A model generated the notes under the pieces. The model saw only the letters and a program-made list of their open reading frames with translations. It was not told the origin of the DNA and did no database searches. The position numbers and the translations under genes were made by a program. From positions 1-17,831 of the forward strand of contig DBDI01000028.1 in NCBI GenBank assembly GCA_002293505.1: a stretch of DNA of 17,831 nucleotides, read 5' to 3'. Each line of letters begins with the position of its first letter. Within the stretch, counting starts at the first letter, position 1. This document shows, one piece after another, positions 1 to 7,078 of this stretch. This DNA comes from Alistipes sp. UBA936 (GTDB lineage Bacteria > Bacteroidota > Bacteroidia > Bacteroidales > Rikenellaceae).

Positions 1-669
1 GTACAACAACACCGGCTCCCACTCGGCAGCCAAACTCCCGGCCGCCTCACCGCCCTCCGAACCCCCCGAGCCGCCAGCCCCGCGCGAAATCAGCACCGCC
101 GGAAAAGCCGGGGTTCCGTTCTTCATCGGCATCCACGCGGGCGAGATCAATCCTCCGTCGGGCAGCTCCACCGGAGGGGTATTACAGATAAATCCGTGCT
201 GGATCTGCCCCACACGCTCCCACTCGTCCCCGCCCGGATCACCCACCCCGCGGCCCGCTTCCTTTCGGAACAGATGTAGCGCGGCGGTCATATTCTTGCC
301 TGTCATCTCGGTTATGGTAGCGTGCAGTCGGCCGTTGTGCTCGAACAGGTTCGCCGGAACGAAATGCTCCTCTGCGGAGTCGATTCGCCCGACGACGGTA
401 AACGGTTCGCTCCACGTTGCGCCCTCGTCGTCGGTCCAGCGCCCGCGGATTAGCGACGAGCCGCAGATCTCGGCATCGGTCGAATTGTACCACGCGATGT
501 ATATCCTCCCCTCGTGGGCGGTGATTGTTACGTCGTGTAGAAATGGTAGTATGTCTGTTCGGCCATCGTGTGCCAGAATGTGTGTCATTCCCGGCGCGAA
601 CTCCATTTCGCTCTGCGCGGGGTATGGCACACCCGGCGCCCAAAGGGTCAGATTCTCAACCGGCTTCAT
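1..669 (-). CDS. Sialidase-like (BNR/Asp-box) protein, C-terminus cut off by window edge
   Basis: This frame is open from an ATG at 669 to the left edge, giving 223 residues with no stop. It contains a clear Asp box, TDDEGATW at residues 79-86, matching S/T-x-D-x-G-x-x-W, set between strand-like segments such as GRIYIAWY and GRLHATITE. That is the usual look of the six-bladed propeller of sialidase-family (BNR) proteins, which often cleave or bind sialic acid or other glycans. The start overlaps the stop of the upstream gene in an ATGA, so translation is probably coupled. No signal peptide is visible (it begins MKPVENLTLWAPG), which is odd for a secreted glycosidase. Around residues 196-212 there is a Gly/Ser/Glu-rich low-complexity stretch. 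The catalytic Tyr/Glu and the Arg triad cannot be judged from this part, so true sialidase activity is not established. Confidence 0.75.
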   Translation of the reverse strand, partial: MKPVENLTLWAPGVPYPAQSEMEFAPGMTHILAHDGRTDILPFLHDVTITAHEGRIYIAWYNSTDAEICGSSLIRGRWTDDEGATWSEPFTVVGRIDSAEEHFVPANLFEHNGRLHATITEMTGKNMTAALHLFRKEAGRGVGDPGGDEWERVGQIQHGFICNTPPVELPDGGLISPAWMPMKNGTPAFPAVLISRGAGGSGGSEGGEAAGSLAAEWEPVLLY

Positions 670-1259
670 ATCTTTGGAAATGGTAATCCTTCTCCAACGC
701 TCTCCCACACCGCCTCGTGGGTTCGGTGGGCGTTTTTCATCCAGTTTCGCGTAACCACCCGCGCGGTTGTCACATCTGGCACTATCAGGTTGACTTTCAT
801 CAGTATGGCCGCGCCGCGCCGGATCGACAGGAACACCGGCACCACGCCTGTTGAGGACTCGGTGTATTGCGCGATGTAGTCTCTCTCGGCTTCGAACCGC
901 CCCTTGAGCTCATCCATCCGTTCGTCGAAAGCACCCGTTCCCGCACCATCCGCCGGCGAACTCTCTGTAAGTTTATACACCAACCCGTCTGCCGAGACGC
1001 TCTGGGCCAGTTCTCCCTCGCGAACCATCGCCGCGAGTTCCGCTCCCAGATCGAACGGCTCCGACAGACCCGACTCGAACAATGCCCGCTCCAACTGTTC
1101 GGGCGTCATCACCCCAATGCGCCTCAACACATACGCTATCACCCCTCTCCGCGAGCCCGTCCCGAGGCTCTGCCCCATCACACTTCCCAGCCCCGTGAAC
1201 GCCATCGCGATCCCTCCGGCCATCAGCCCGAGACTTCGCAGGAAACCTTTTCTGTTCAT
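666..1259 (-). CDS. Exported protein resembling DUF4364 winged-helix family
   Basis: The product has 197 residues. Residues 1-30 look like an export signal: MNRKGFLRSLGLMAGG resembles a twin-arginine signal with RK in place of RR, followed by a hydrophobic stretch ending near GSVMGQS. From about residue 37 the protein resembles DUF4364 of Firmicutes: a winged-helix-like part (VIAYVLRRIGVMTPEQL, then FDLGAELAAMVREGELAQS, then GLVYKLTES), a helical linker with DERMDELKGRFEAERDYI, and an end with MKVNLIVPD and TRNWMKNA followed by a helix. This match is from memory of the family pattern and is an inference. The gene lies 16 bases after the FadL-like gene, and its stop overlaps the start of the sialidase-like gene, so it is probably in the same operon. 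An exported DNA-binding fold would be unusual; a protein-protein role is possible. Confidence 0.7.
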   Translation of the reverse strand: MNRKGFLRSLGLMAGGIAMAFTGLGSVMGQSLGTGSRRGVIAYVLRRIGVMTPEQLERALFESGLSEPFDLGAELAAMVREGELAQSVSADGLVYKLTESSPADGAGTGAFDERMDELKGRFEAERDYIAQYTESSTGVVPVFLSIRRGAAILMKVNLIVPDVTTARVVTRNWMKNAHRTHEAVWESVGEGLPFPKI

Positions 1260-1275
1260 TCTCCCCGTCCCTGAA

Positions 1276-2895
1276 TTAGAACCTGCTGCCGATTGTTAGC
1301 GAGATGCCGTGATGCTTCCTGTGTGGGGTGTAGACTCGCGAAATGTCCTCGCCGCCCACGGTGTCGTACTGCGAGACTATCACGTCGCTGTCCTGGAAGT
1401 AGTAGAAATCGTACGGCGTCCACTTGGTGTTGTTGTACACGTATGCTAAATCTACATACCCGTTTCGGCCCACGTTGAATCCCAGACCTGCCGTCAGTGA
1501 GTATCCGCTTCTGGGCGTCGGGTTCGAGGTTGCGTTCTGGTACTCGCCCAGATTCCCCTCTTTCATAATGTCGAACATATACGACCCTCCGGCGCGAATC
1601 GAGAATATATCGCCGCTGTGCTCCAGCCCGACTCGAATAGTGTGGCCCGGCTTGTAGAAGAACTCCGAGTCGGCCTTGGTGTCGTCCACATATCCGAAGT
1701 CGTCACCCCTTGCTCTGATCTTGTTGTACCACGCCATCTCCCAGTCCACGGCCACGATTGCCCGGCCGCCCAGGATCGCCGACGCACCCAGAAGCAGTTT
1801 CGGCGGGGTGTTGAAATGTTGTTGATCCACAAGCGGGTCTTGGGTCGTTGCCACATACTCCTCTCCATTCTCGAAGCACCCCATTGCACCGTGGTACGAC
1901 TTGTCTATCGTATAGAAGGTCGGCAGGTGGAACGCTGCTCCGAGTCGGATCGCGGGCACGGGACGATACACCGCTCCGAACTTTGCTGTGAAGCCGGCTC
2001 CGGTGATTCGCGTCGTGTTGTCCCACCACATCGAGGCGATGGGCGAGCCCTCGTAGTAGTACTCCTCGTACGAGGTCTCTTCCTTGTAGTTTATCTCGGT
2101 GATTCCGAGCGTTGCGCCCAAGTAGAGTTTGTTGCTCACGTTTGCTCCCAACGCGAAGTTGTACTCATAGATCCCTCCTCGGGTGACTGCTCCGTAGTAG
2201 CTGTCGTTCGGCGTGGAGCCATTGAAGCCGAAGTACCCCAAATCGTCGTGCCCCAACAGACCCGTCTGATAACCCAATATCGCCCCCCACTCGTCGAGAT
2301 AGAACCTGTCGCTGTAGAACGGTTTGTGGGCCGGGTCGAGATCGGTCGGCGTGACGTCCGATGTGCGCTCGATCAGGTTCAACTGGTTTTGGAACATCTC
2401 CACCACCGACGCCCTCTCGCCGTAGGTGTTGATTCCGGTTCGCGAGTTGAAGTTCGCTGCGCGGTTGTATGCGAACCCTATCGAGAGACTTGTCAGTGCG
2501 CCCGACGAGTTGTAGACATTGTAGCTCACCCCCAAGTTCCCCAACCCGAAGCTCGTCCTGCTTCCACCCTGCGACATATCGGCGTTCGGCGCCGAGGTAT
2601 TCATCTTGTCTATGGCCAGACTCATCGTCACTCCCCAGTCGGAGCCCTGATACATTCCAAGGCCGGCCGGGTTGATATTCATCGACGACAGGTCGGCTCC
2701 CAACGAGGTGAACGCCCCGCCCATAGCTGCTGAGCGCGATGTGCCGTAGATGGCATCGGTTTGCGAGAATCCCATCAGTCGTCCCGTGTCCCAGAACGGC
2801 GCCCGGATCTGACGGCCGCCCACTATCAGGTCTTGTGCCTGGAGTGTTGCCGCCGTGGCGACCAGCATCAGTGTGGTGATCAATAGCTTTTTCAT
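1276..2895 (-). CDS. FadL/OmpP1-type outer-membrane transport protein
   Basis: The product has 539 residues. A cleavable signal peptide (MKKLLITTLMLVATAATLQAQ) is followed by the N-terminal signature GGAFTSLGADLSSMNINPAG at residues 59-78, typical of Bacteroidota proteins in the FadL/TodX (OmpP1) family, which move hydrophobic compounds across the outer membrane. The rest is rich in alternating aromatic and small residues, as expected of beta strands, and the chain ends in Phe (TIGSRF), the usual terminal residue of outer-membrane barrels handled by the BAM machinery. Length is within the family range. It lies 21 bases downstream of the repeat lipoprotein gene and 16 bases upstream of the DUF4364-like gene, all on one strand, which suggests a shared transcript. 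The substrate cannot be told from sequence. Confidence 0.85.
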   Translation of the reverse strand: MKKLLITTLMLVATAATLQAQDLIVGGRQIRAPFWDTGRLMGFSQTDAIYGTSRSAAMGGAFTSLGADLSSMNINPAGLGMYQGSDWGVTMSLAIDKMNTSAPNADMSQGGSRTSFGLGNLGVSYNVYNSSGALTSLSIGFAYNRAANFNSRTGINTYGERASVVEMFQNQLNLIERTSDVTPTDLDPAHKPFYSDRFYLDEWGAILGYQTGLLGHDDLGYFGFNGSTPNDSYYGAVTRGGIYEYNFALGANVSNKLYLGATLGITEINYKEETSYEEYYYEGSPIASMWWDNTTRITGAGFTAKFGAVYRPVPAIRLGAAFHLPTFYTIDKSYHGAMGCFENGEEYVATTQDPLVDQQHFNTPPKLLLGASAILGGRAIVAVDWEMAWYNKIRARGDDFGYVDDTKADSEFFYKPGHTIRVGLEHSGDIFSIRAGGSYMFDIMKEGNLGEYQNATSNPTPRSGYSLTAGLGFNVGRNGYVDLAYVYNNTKWTPYDFYYFQDSDVIVSQYDTVGGEDISRVYTPHRKHHGISLTIGSRF

Positions 2896-2916
2896 AACCC
2901 TGTATGTGTTAGTTGG

Positions 2917-4050
2917 TTACCTTCCTCGCCCGCCGCTTGTCGAGCGGCCCGCGCTGGAGGATGATGAACTTCCGCTGGATGAGCTTCTGCCTGCCGAGCT
3001 CGACGAGTAGCTGCCCGAGCTTGTGCTGCGACCTGCACTGGAGCTCGACGAGGAGGTCGACCGTCCCACGGAGCTCGACGAGCTGCTGCTGCGACCCGAG
3101 CTCGAAGACGAACCCGAAGACGAACTGCGCCCGACGCTCGAACCGGAAGATGTTGCTCGTCCGGCACTGGAACTCGACGACGAACTACGCCCTACCGAAG
3201 AACCCGAGCCCGAAGATGTCGCCCTGCCCACGGAAGAACCCGAGCCCGAAGATGTCGCCCTGCCCGCACTCGACGACGAGCCTGAAGAAGTTGCCCGACC
3301 GACCGAAGACCCGGCCGAAGACGAAGCCCGACCCGAGTAGCCGGCTGAACCCGATGCGCTCGAAGCCCTGCCGTAGCTGCTGCTGCCGACGCCGCGTCCG
3401 CGATGATATGTGTCGCTCGTGTTGCGATAGTTCACCGAGTAGTGGCGATCCCAATATCGGGGATAGTACCCGTGCCCGTAGTGCCACGGATCGTAGTGCC
3501 AAGAGTTCCAGCCCCAGTTGTGGCCCCAACCCCATCCCCAGTTCCAACCCCACGAGAAGTGGTGCGGCCGGTACCACGGGTCGTAGTGCCACGAGTTCCA
3601 ATACCAGGGCGAGTAGACCCACGGATCGTACCCCCACGGGTCGACGTACACATACACGAACGAGGAGTATGGCCTCACATAGACGTCATACGAGTCGAAC
3701 ATCCCGATCTGGCGGGCATAGCGTCCTTCGCTCTCGGCCAGGCCGTAGTCGTACTCGGGCAACGCTATCTCGGCCGGAGCCAGTCCGTCCTCTTGATAGA
3801 CCGCCTGTTGGGCCCTTTCGGCTTCGATCTCGGCCAGCAGTGCTTCATATTTCGCCTTGCGGGCTTGGGCTTCGGCTTCGGCTGCACGCGCTTCTGCGGC
3901 CTCGATCTGGGCCATCTCCGCACGGTTGTGTATCGCATACATATCGCGCGACGAGCCCACCTGACCACTCGACCAGCACCCCGTCATCGCAACCAGAACC
4001 GCAGCCATCCCGACTACCATCCCTCTATTCAAAAATCTTGTCCCCTTCAT
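2917..4050 (-). CDS. Repeat-rich lipoprotein with Trp/Tyr/His-rich centre and Ser/Gly/Arg tail
   Basis: From the ATG at 4050 the product has 377 residues; an ATG at 4059 would add three. The likely -7 box at 4081-4074 puts the transcription start near 4067, so 4050 is preferred. Regions in order: a lipoprotein signal with lipobox MTGC (Cys25); an Ala/Glu/Gln-rich probable coiled coil (roughly residues 43-82); a segment of about 75 residues extremely rich in Trp, Tyr, His, Pro and Gly, holding the 9-residue WNSWHYDPW twice; then a long tail built from degenerate units such as SSVGRATSSGSG. Only the export signal gives a cellular location: a lipid-anchored envelope protein, perhaps surface-exposed. 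I do not recognise a family with known function. It is first in a probable operon with a FadL-like barrel. The tail should be disordered and cationic. Confidence 0.75.
   Translation of the reverse strand: MKGTRFLNRGMVVGMAAVLVAMTGCWSSGQVGSSRDMYAIHNRAEMAQIEAAEARAAEAEAQARKAKYEALLAEIEAERAQQAVYQEDGLAPAEIALPEYDYGLAESEGRYARQIGMFDSYDVYVRPYSSFVYVYVDPWGYDPWVYSPWYWNSWHYDPWYRPHHFSWGWNWGWGWGHNWGWNSWHYDPWHYGHGYYPRYWDRHYSVNYRNTSDTYHRGRGVGSSSYGRASSASGSAGYSGRASSSAGSSVGRATSSGSSSSAGRATSSGSGSSVGRATSSGSGSSVGRSSSSSSSAGRATSSGSSVGRSSSSGSSSSSGRSSSSSSSVGRSTSSSSSSAGRSTSSGSYSSSSAGRSSSSGSSSSSSAGRSTSGGRGR
2920..3405 (-). repeat. Degenerate Ser/Gly/Arg-coding repeat array inside the lipoprotein gene
   Basis: The 3' part of the lipoprotein gene is a run of imperfect units coding for blocks of Ser/Gly followed by (A/V)GR(A/S)(T/S). 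Unit length varies, roughly 7 to 18 codons. The clearest tandem pair is listed separately. The array is all in one frame and has no stop, so it appears to be maintained as protein sequence. Confidence 0.75.
3194..3265 (-). repeat. 36-bp tandem repeat, two copies
   Basis: Bases 3194-3229 and 3230-3265 are the same 36-bp unit with a single difference (C at 3196, G at 3232). The unit codes for 12 residues of the SSVGRATSSGSG type. Near-identity at DNA level suggests a recent duplication by slippage or unequal recombination. Confidence 0.85.
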
Positions 4051-4073
4051 AGCTTCCATCTGTTTAGGTAATG

Positions 4074-4081
4074 CAAATATA
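4074..4081 (-). promoter_or_regulatory. -7 box TATATTTG for the envelope operon
   Basis: Read on the minus strand this is TATATTTG, a perfect match to the Bacteroidota TAnnTTTG -7 element, 23 bases before the ATG at 4050. A -33 element is not convincing: the nearest TTTG-like stretch (4112-4107) leaves a 25-base spacer, longer than the usual 19-21. Confidence 0.6.
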
Positions 4082-4093
4082 AGGAAAAATCCC

Positions 4094-4101
4094 TACCTTT
4101 G
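4094..4101 (+). promoter_or_regulatory. -7 box TACCTTTG for proS
   Basis: TACCTTTG matches TAnnTTTG and lies 32 bases before the proS ATG. It faces away from the leftward -7 box at 4081-4074, with 12 bases between the two. No clear -33 element was found. Confidence 0.55.
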
Positions 4102-4133
4102 CGATTCAAAAACGTCCGAAACGGAAAAATCGT

Positions 4134-5618
4134 ATGGCGAAAGAACTCAAAGACCTTGCCAATCGGGAGGATAGCTACTCCCAATGGTATAACGATCTGG
4201 TTGTAAAGGCCGGGCTTGCCGAGTACTCGGCGGTTCGCGGTTGTATGGTGATAAAGCCCTATGGCTATGCACTTTGGGAGAATATGCGGGATGCTTTGGA
4301 TGGGATGTTCAAGGCCACCGGGCACGAGAACGCCTACTTCCCGTTGTTCATCCCCAAGTCGTTTTTCAGCCGCGAGGCGTCCCACGTCGAGGGCTTCGCC
4401 AAGGAGTGCGCCGTTGTGACGCATTACCGCCTGATGAACGACCCCGAGGGTAACGGCGTAGTGGTCGATCCCGACGCCCGACTCGAAGAGGAACTGATCG
4501 TCCGCCCCACTTCCGAAACCATAATCTGGAACACCTACAAGGGTTGGATCCAATCCTACCGCGACCTGCCTATTCTGGTCAACCAGTGGGCTAACGTGGT
4601 TCGTTGGGAGATGCGCACACGCCTTTTCCTGCGCACCGCCGAGTTCCTTTGGCAGGAGGGCCACACGGCTCACGAAACCCGCCAAGAGGCCGTCGAGGAG
4701 ACCGCGCGTATGATCGGTGTCTACCGCGACTTTGCCGAGAAGTGGATGGGGGTTCCTGTCGTCGTCGGGCATAAAACTGCCAACGAGCGCTTCGCCGGGG
4801 CGGAGGACACTATGACCATCGAGGCGTTGATGCAGGACGGTAAGGCGCTCCAGAGCGGTACATCGCACTTCCTGGGCCAGAACTTCGCCCGCGCTTTCGA
4901 CGTCCAGTTCACCAATCGCGAAAATGCTCTCGACTACGTTTGGGCAACCTCCTGGGGCGTTTCCACCCGCCTGATCGGGGCTCTGATTATGGCCCATTCC
5001 GATAATAACGGCCTTGTTCTGCCGCCCAAGCTCGCTCCCCTGCACGTCGTTCTGATTCCCATATACAAAGGCGACGAGGAGTACGCCTCGGCCGTTGCCC
5101 GCCTTCGGGAGTTGGCCGACGAGTTGCGCGCCCGCGGGCTCAAGGTTAAGATCGATGACCGCGACAACGTCCGTAGCGGGTTCAAGTTCGCCGAATACGA
5201 GCTCAAGGGGGTTCCTGTTCGCCTCGCTCTCGGGCCTCGCGATATGGCCGCCGGAACGATCGAACTCGCCCGCCGCGACACCCTCACCAAAGAGGTCGTA
5301 CCCCAGGAGGGTCTGGCCGAACGGGTGGCGAGCCTGATGGACGAGATCCAGGCAGCCATCTTCGAGCGCGCCCTGGCCTATCGCGACGACCACATCACGC
5401 GGGTCGAGACGTGGGACGAATTCGTGCGCACGCTCGACGAGAAGGGCGGCTTCATCTCCGCCCACTGGGACGGGACGACCGAAACCGAACTCGCCATCAA
5501 AGAGGCCACCAAAGCCACCATCCGTTGTATTCCGCTCGACGCCGAGGACGAAGAGGGCCGTTGCGTGTTGACCGGTAATCCCTCCAAGCGCAGAGTATTG
5601 TTTGCAAGAAGCTATTAA
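4134..5618 (+). CDS. proS: Prolyl-tRNA synthetase, archaeal/eukaryotic type
   Basis: The product has 494 residues, normal for the archaeal/eukaryotic-type ProRS without the bacterial editing insertion, which is the form found in Bacteroidota. It charges tRNA(Pro) with proline in the cytoplasm. Visible class II features are RPTSE at residues 124-128 (ATP/proline site) and motif 2 running through RWEMRTRLFLRTAEF to GHTAH at 157-180. An anticodon-binding domain (HVVLIPIYKGDEEY onward) follows. The C-terminal domain keeps two Cys (IRCIPL and GRCVLTG) and ends FARSY, as eukaryote-like enzymes do, with a final Tyr. The start is the first ATG after the -7 box at 4094-4101. It leads a plus-strand run in which the next gene follows after 21 bases. 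Confidence 0.97.
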   Translation: MAKELKDLANREDSYSQWYNDLVVKAGLAEYSAVRGCMVIKPYGYALWENMRDALDGMFKATGHENAYFPLFIPKSFFSREASHVEGFAKECAVVTHYRLMNDPEGNGVVVDPDARLEEELIVRPTSETIIWNTYKGWIQSYRDLPILVNQWANVVRWEMRTRLFLRTAEFLWQEGHTAHETRQEAVEETARMIGVYRDFAEKWMGVPVVVGHKTANERFAGAEDTMTIEALMQDGKALQSGTSHFLGQNFARAFDVQFTNRENALDYVWATSWGVSTRLIGALIMAHSDNNGLVLPPKLAPLHVVLIPIYKGDEEYASAVARLRELADELRARGLKVKIDDRDNVRSGFKFAEYELKGVPVRLALGPRDMAAGTIELARRDTLTKEVVPQEGLAERVASLMDEIQAAIFERALAYRDDHITRVETWDEFVRTLDEKGGFISAHWDGTTETELAIKEATKATIRCIPLDAEDEEGRCVLTGNPSKRRVLFARSY

Positions 5619-5639
5619 ACTCTAAGAAACTATACGACT

Positions 5640-6653
5640 ATGAAGACAAAACTTTTCATCCTCGCCATGGTTCTCACGGTTCTCGCTGGCTCGGGCGGTT
5701 GCGGCAAAAACGACGGATCCAATAAACCCGCCCTGAGCAAAACCGACTACGCCAACCGCGACAATTGGATGCGTTTCGACAACGACGGCGCAAAGGCGGT
5801 CGACATCTTTCTGGTCTACCCCACTCTGGACAGCGGCACCGACCCCGCCGACCAACCCTACGTCAGACTGGGTAACGCTACTATGCGAACAAGCGCCGAG
5901 CAGTGGCTCGGTCTTGTGTTGCCCATCACCGAGCATCAGGGTAACATCTTCGCCCCGCTTTACCGCCAAATGAGCCGCCAGTTGGTTCAGTCGATGTCGG
6001 CGGCAACCCTGCCGCGCTACATCGACTCCACCCCGCGCGAGGATATCTTCGCCGCGTTCGACTACTTCCTGCGCACCGTCAACAAAGGCCAACGGCCCTT
6101 CATCCTGATGGGACACTCGCAAGGAGCACACCTGGTTCGTGAGATCGCAACCACAATGTTGGGCCACTCGGCGTGGTCGAAGTATAACGTTGCCCACGTG
6201 GCAACCTACGCGATCGGAATCAACGTCACGGCCGAGCACGTAGCCAAAAATCCGAAGTTGAAGTTCTCCACCTCTGCCACCGACACGGGTGTGATCCTGT
6301 CGTGGAACGCCACCGCCCAAAGCGAGGCCGACAACAAAGCCTACCACAACTTCATAACCTGGGAACAGGGATCACTCGTCACCAACCCGGTCAGTTGGAC
6401 AACGACCGCTACCCCCGCCCCAAAGGAAGACAACCTTCCCTCGCTGGTCGGACGAACCGGGCAAATCCCCCACTACGCGGGTGCAACGGCCGATCCCTCA
6501 AACGGCATCCTGATAATGACCGGCTTCGATGAGAACGACTACCCCGACCACGAGGTGACCGTGCTGGGCAAGTTCCACGGCTTCGACATCGACTTCTTCT
6601 ACGGCTCGATCGACAAAAACATAGCCGACAGAACCAATGCATTCCTGAAATGA
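5640..6653 (+). CDS. DUF3089-type alpha/beta-hydrolase lipoprotein
   Basis: The product has 337 residues. The N-terminus (MKTKLFILAMVLTVLAGSGGC) is a lipoprotein-type signal, with Cys21 as the probable lipidated residue; the lipobox SGGC is atypical because Ser stands at -3. The mature part contains the nucleophile elbow GHSQG at residues 158-162, and patterns such as VDIFLVYPT and the C-terminal FHGFDIDFFYGSID, which fit the DUF3089 branch of alpha/beta hydrolases. The substrate of this family is unknown; an esterase-like role in the envelope is an inference. It follows proS by 21 bases, and its stop overlaps the ridA start in ATGA. Its signal-peptide region holds the only CATG I found in the window (5666-5669). 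Confidence 0.8.
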   Translation: MKTKLFILAMVLTVLAGSGGCGKNDGSNKPALSKTDYANRDNWMRFDNDGAKAVDIFLVYPTLDSGTDPADQPYVRLGNATMRTSAEQWLGLVLPITEHQGNIFAPLYRQMSRQLVQSMSAATLPRYIDSTPREDIFAAFDYFLRTVNKGQRPFILMGHSQGAHLVREIATTMLGHSAWSKYNVAHVATYAIGINVTAEHVAKNPKLKFSTSATDTGVILSWNATAQSEADNKAYHNFITWEQGSLVTNPVSWTTTATPAPKEDNLPSLVGRTGQIPHYAGATADPSNGILIMTGFDENDYPDHEVTVLGKFHGFDIDFFYGSIDKNIADRTNAFLK

Positions 6654-7042
6654 AGAAAATAATCTCCACCCCGGGAGCTCCGGCAGCCGTGGGGCCCTAC
6701 TCGCAGGCGGTCGAAACCGGGGCCGCGACGGGACCGAGGACTCTGTATGTTTCCGGCCAGTTGCCGCTCGACCCCGCCACGGGTAAGATGCCCGACGGGA
6801 TCGAGGCCCAGACCGAGCAGGTGTTCGCCAACATCGCCGCCATCCTCGACGCCGCCGGATACACTTTCGACGACGTTGTGAAGTGCACCGTGCTGTTGGC
6901 CGACATAGCCGACTTTGGCGCCGTGAACGCCGTCTACGCCCGCCGCTTCACCCACGATATGCCCGCCCGGGCCGCCTATCAGGTCGCCGCACTGCCGCTC
7001 GGTGCACGGGTCGAGATCGAGACCATCGCCTGTAAATCCTAA
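6650..7042 (+). CDS. ridA: RidA family enamine/imine deaminase
   Basis: The product has 130 residues, the normal RidA length. RidA hydrolyses reactive 2-aminoacrylate and related enamines/imines from PLP enzymes, producing ammonia and a keto acid and protecting other PLP enzymes. The family signature is clear: GPYSQAV with Tyr17, LYVSGQLPLDP, a TVLLADIADF segment, and PARAAYQVAALPLGARVEIE carrying Arg107 and Glu122, which correspond to the catalytic Arg and Glu of Escherichia coli RidA. It is probably a cytoplasmic trimer. The start overlaps the stop of the DUF3089 gene by four bases, so the pair is probably translated together; why a lipoprotein hydrolase should be coupled to RidA is not clear. 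Confidence 0.93.
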   Translation: MKKIISTPGAPAAVGPYSQAVETGAATGPRTLYVSGQLPLDPATGKMPDGIEAQTEQVFANIAAILDAAGYTFDDVVKCTVLLADIADFGAVNAVYARRFTHDMPARAAYQVAALPLGARVEIETIACKS

Positions 7043-7078
7043 ACCGCCCACCCCCGGATAAAACCCCCGCCGCCACCT

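Noticed and set aside
3194..3265. CRISPR-like direct repeat
   Set aside because: The two 36-bp copies are directly adjacent with no spacer, and both code in frame for the lipoprotein tail.
2913..4052. Plus-strand frames opposite the repeat lipoprotein, including an acidic Glu/Asp/Pro/Leu repeat protein at 3023-3340
   Set aside because: The apparent repeat is the complement of the Ser/Gly/Arg tail. The minus-strand frame has a lipoprotein signal and promoter, while the plus-strand frames have neither.
4047..5465. Long open frame (472 codons) on the minus strand opposite proS
   Set aside because: It is an antisense shadow: proS has full family motifs, and the opposing frame is open only because of biased codon use. 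Its residues resemble no family.
7043..7078. Promoter or terminator between ridA and the MFS gene
   Set aside because: The 36-base gap is C-rich, with no TAnnTTTG box and no stem with a T-run, so the genes are treated as one transcript.
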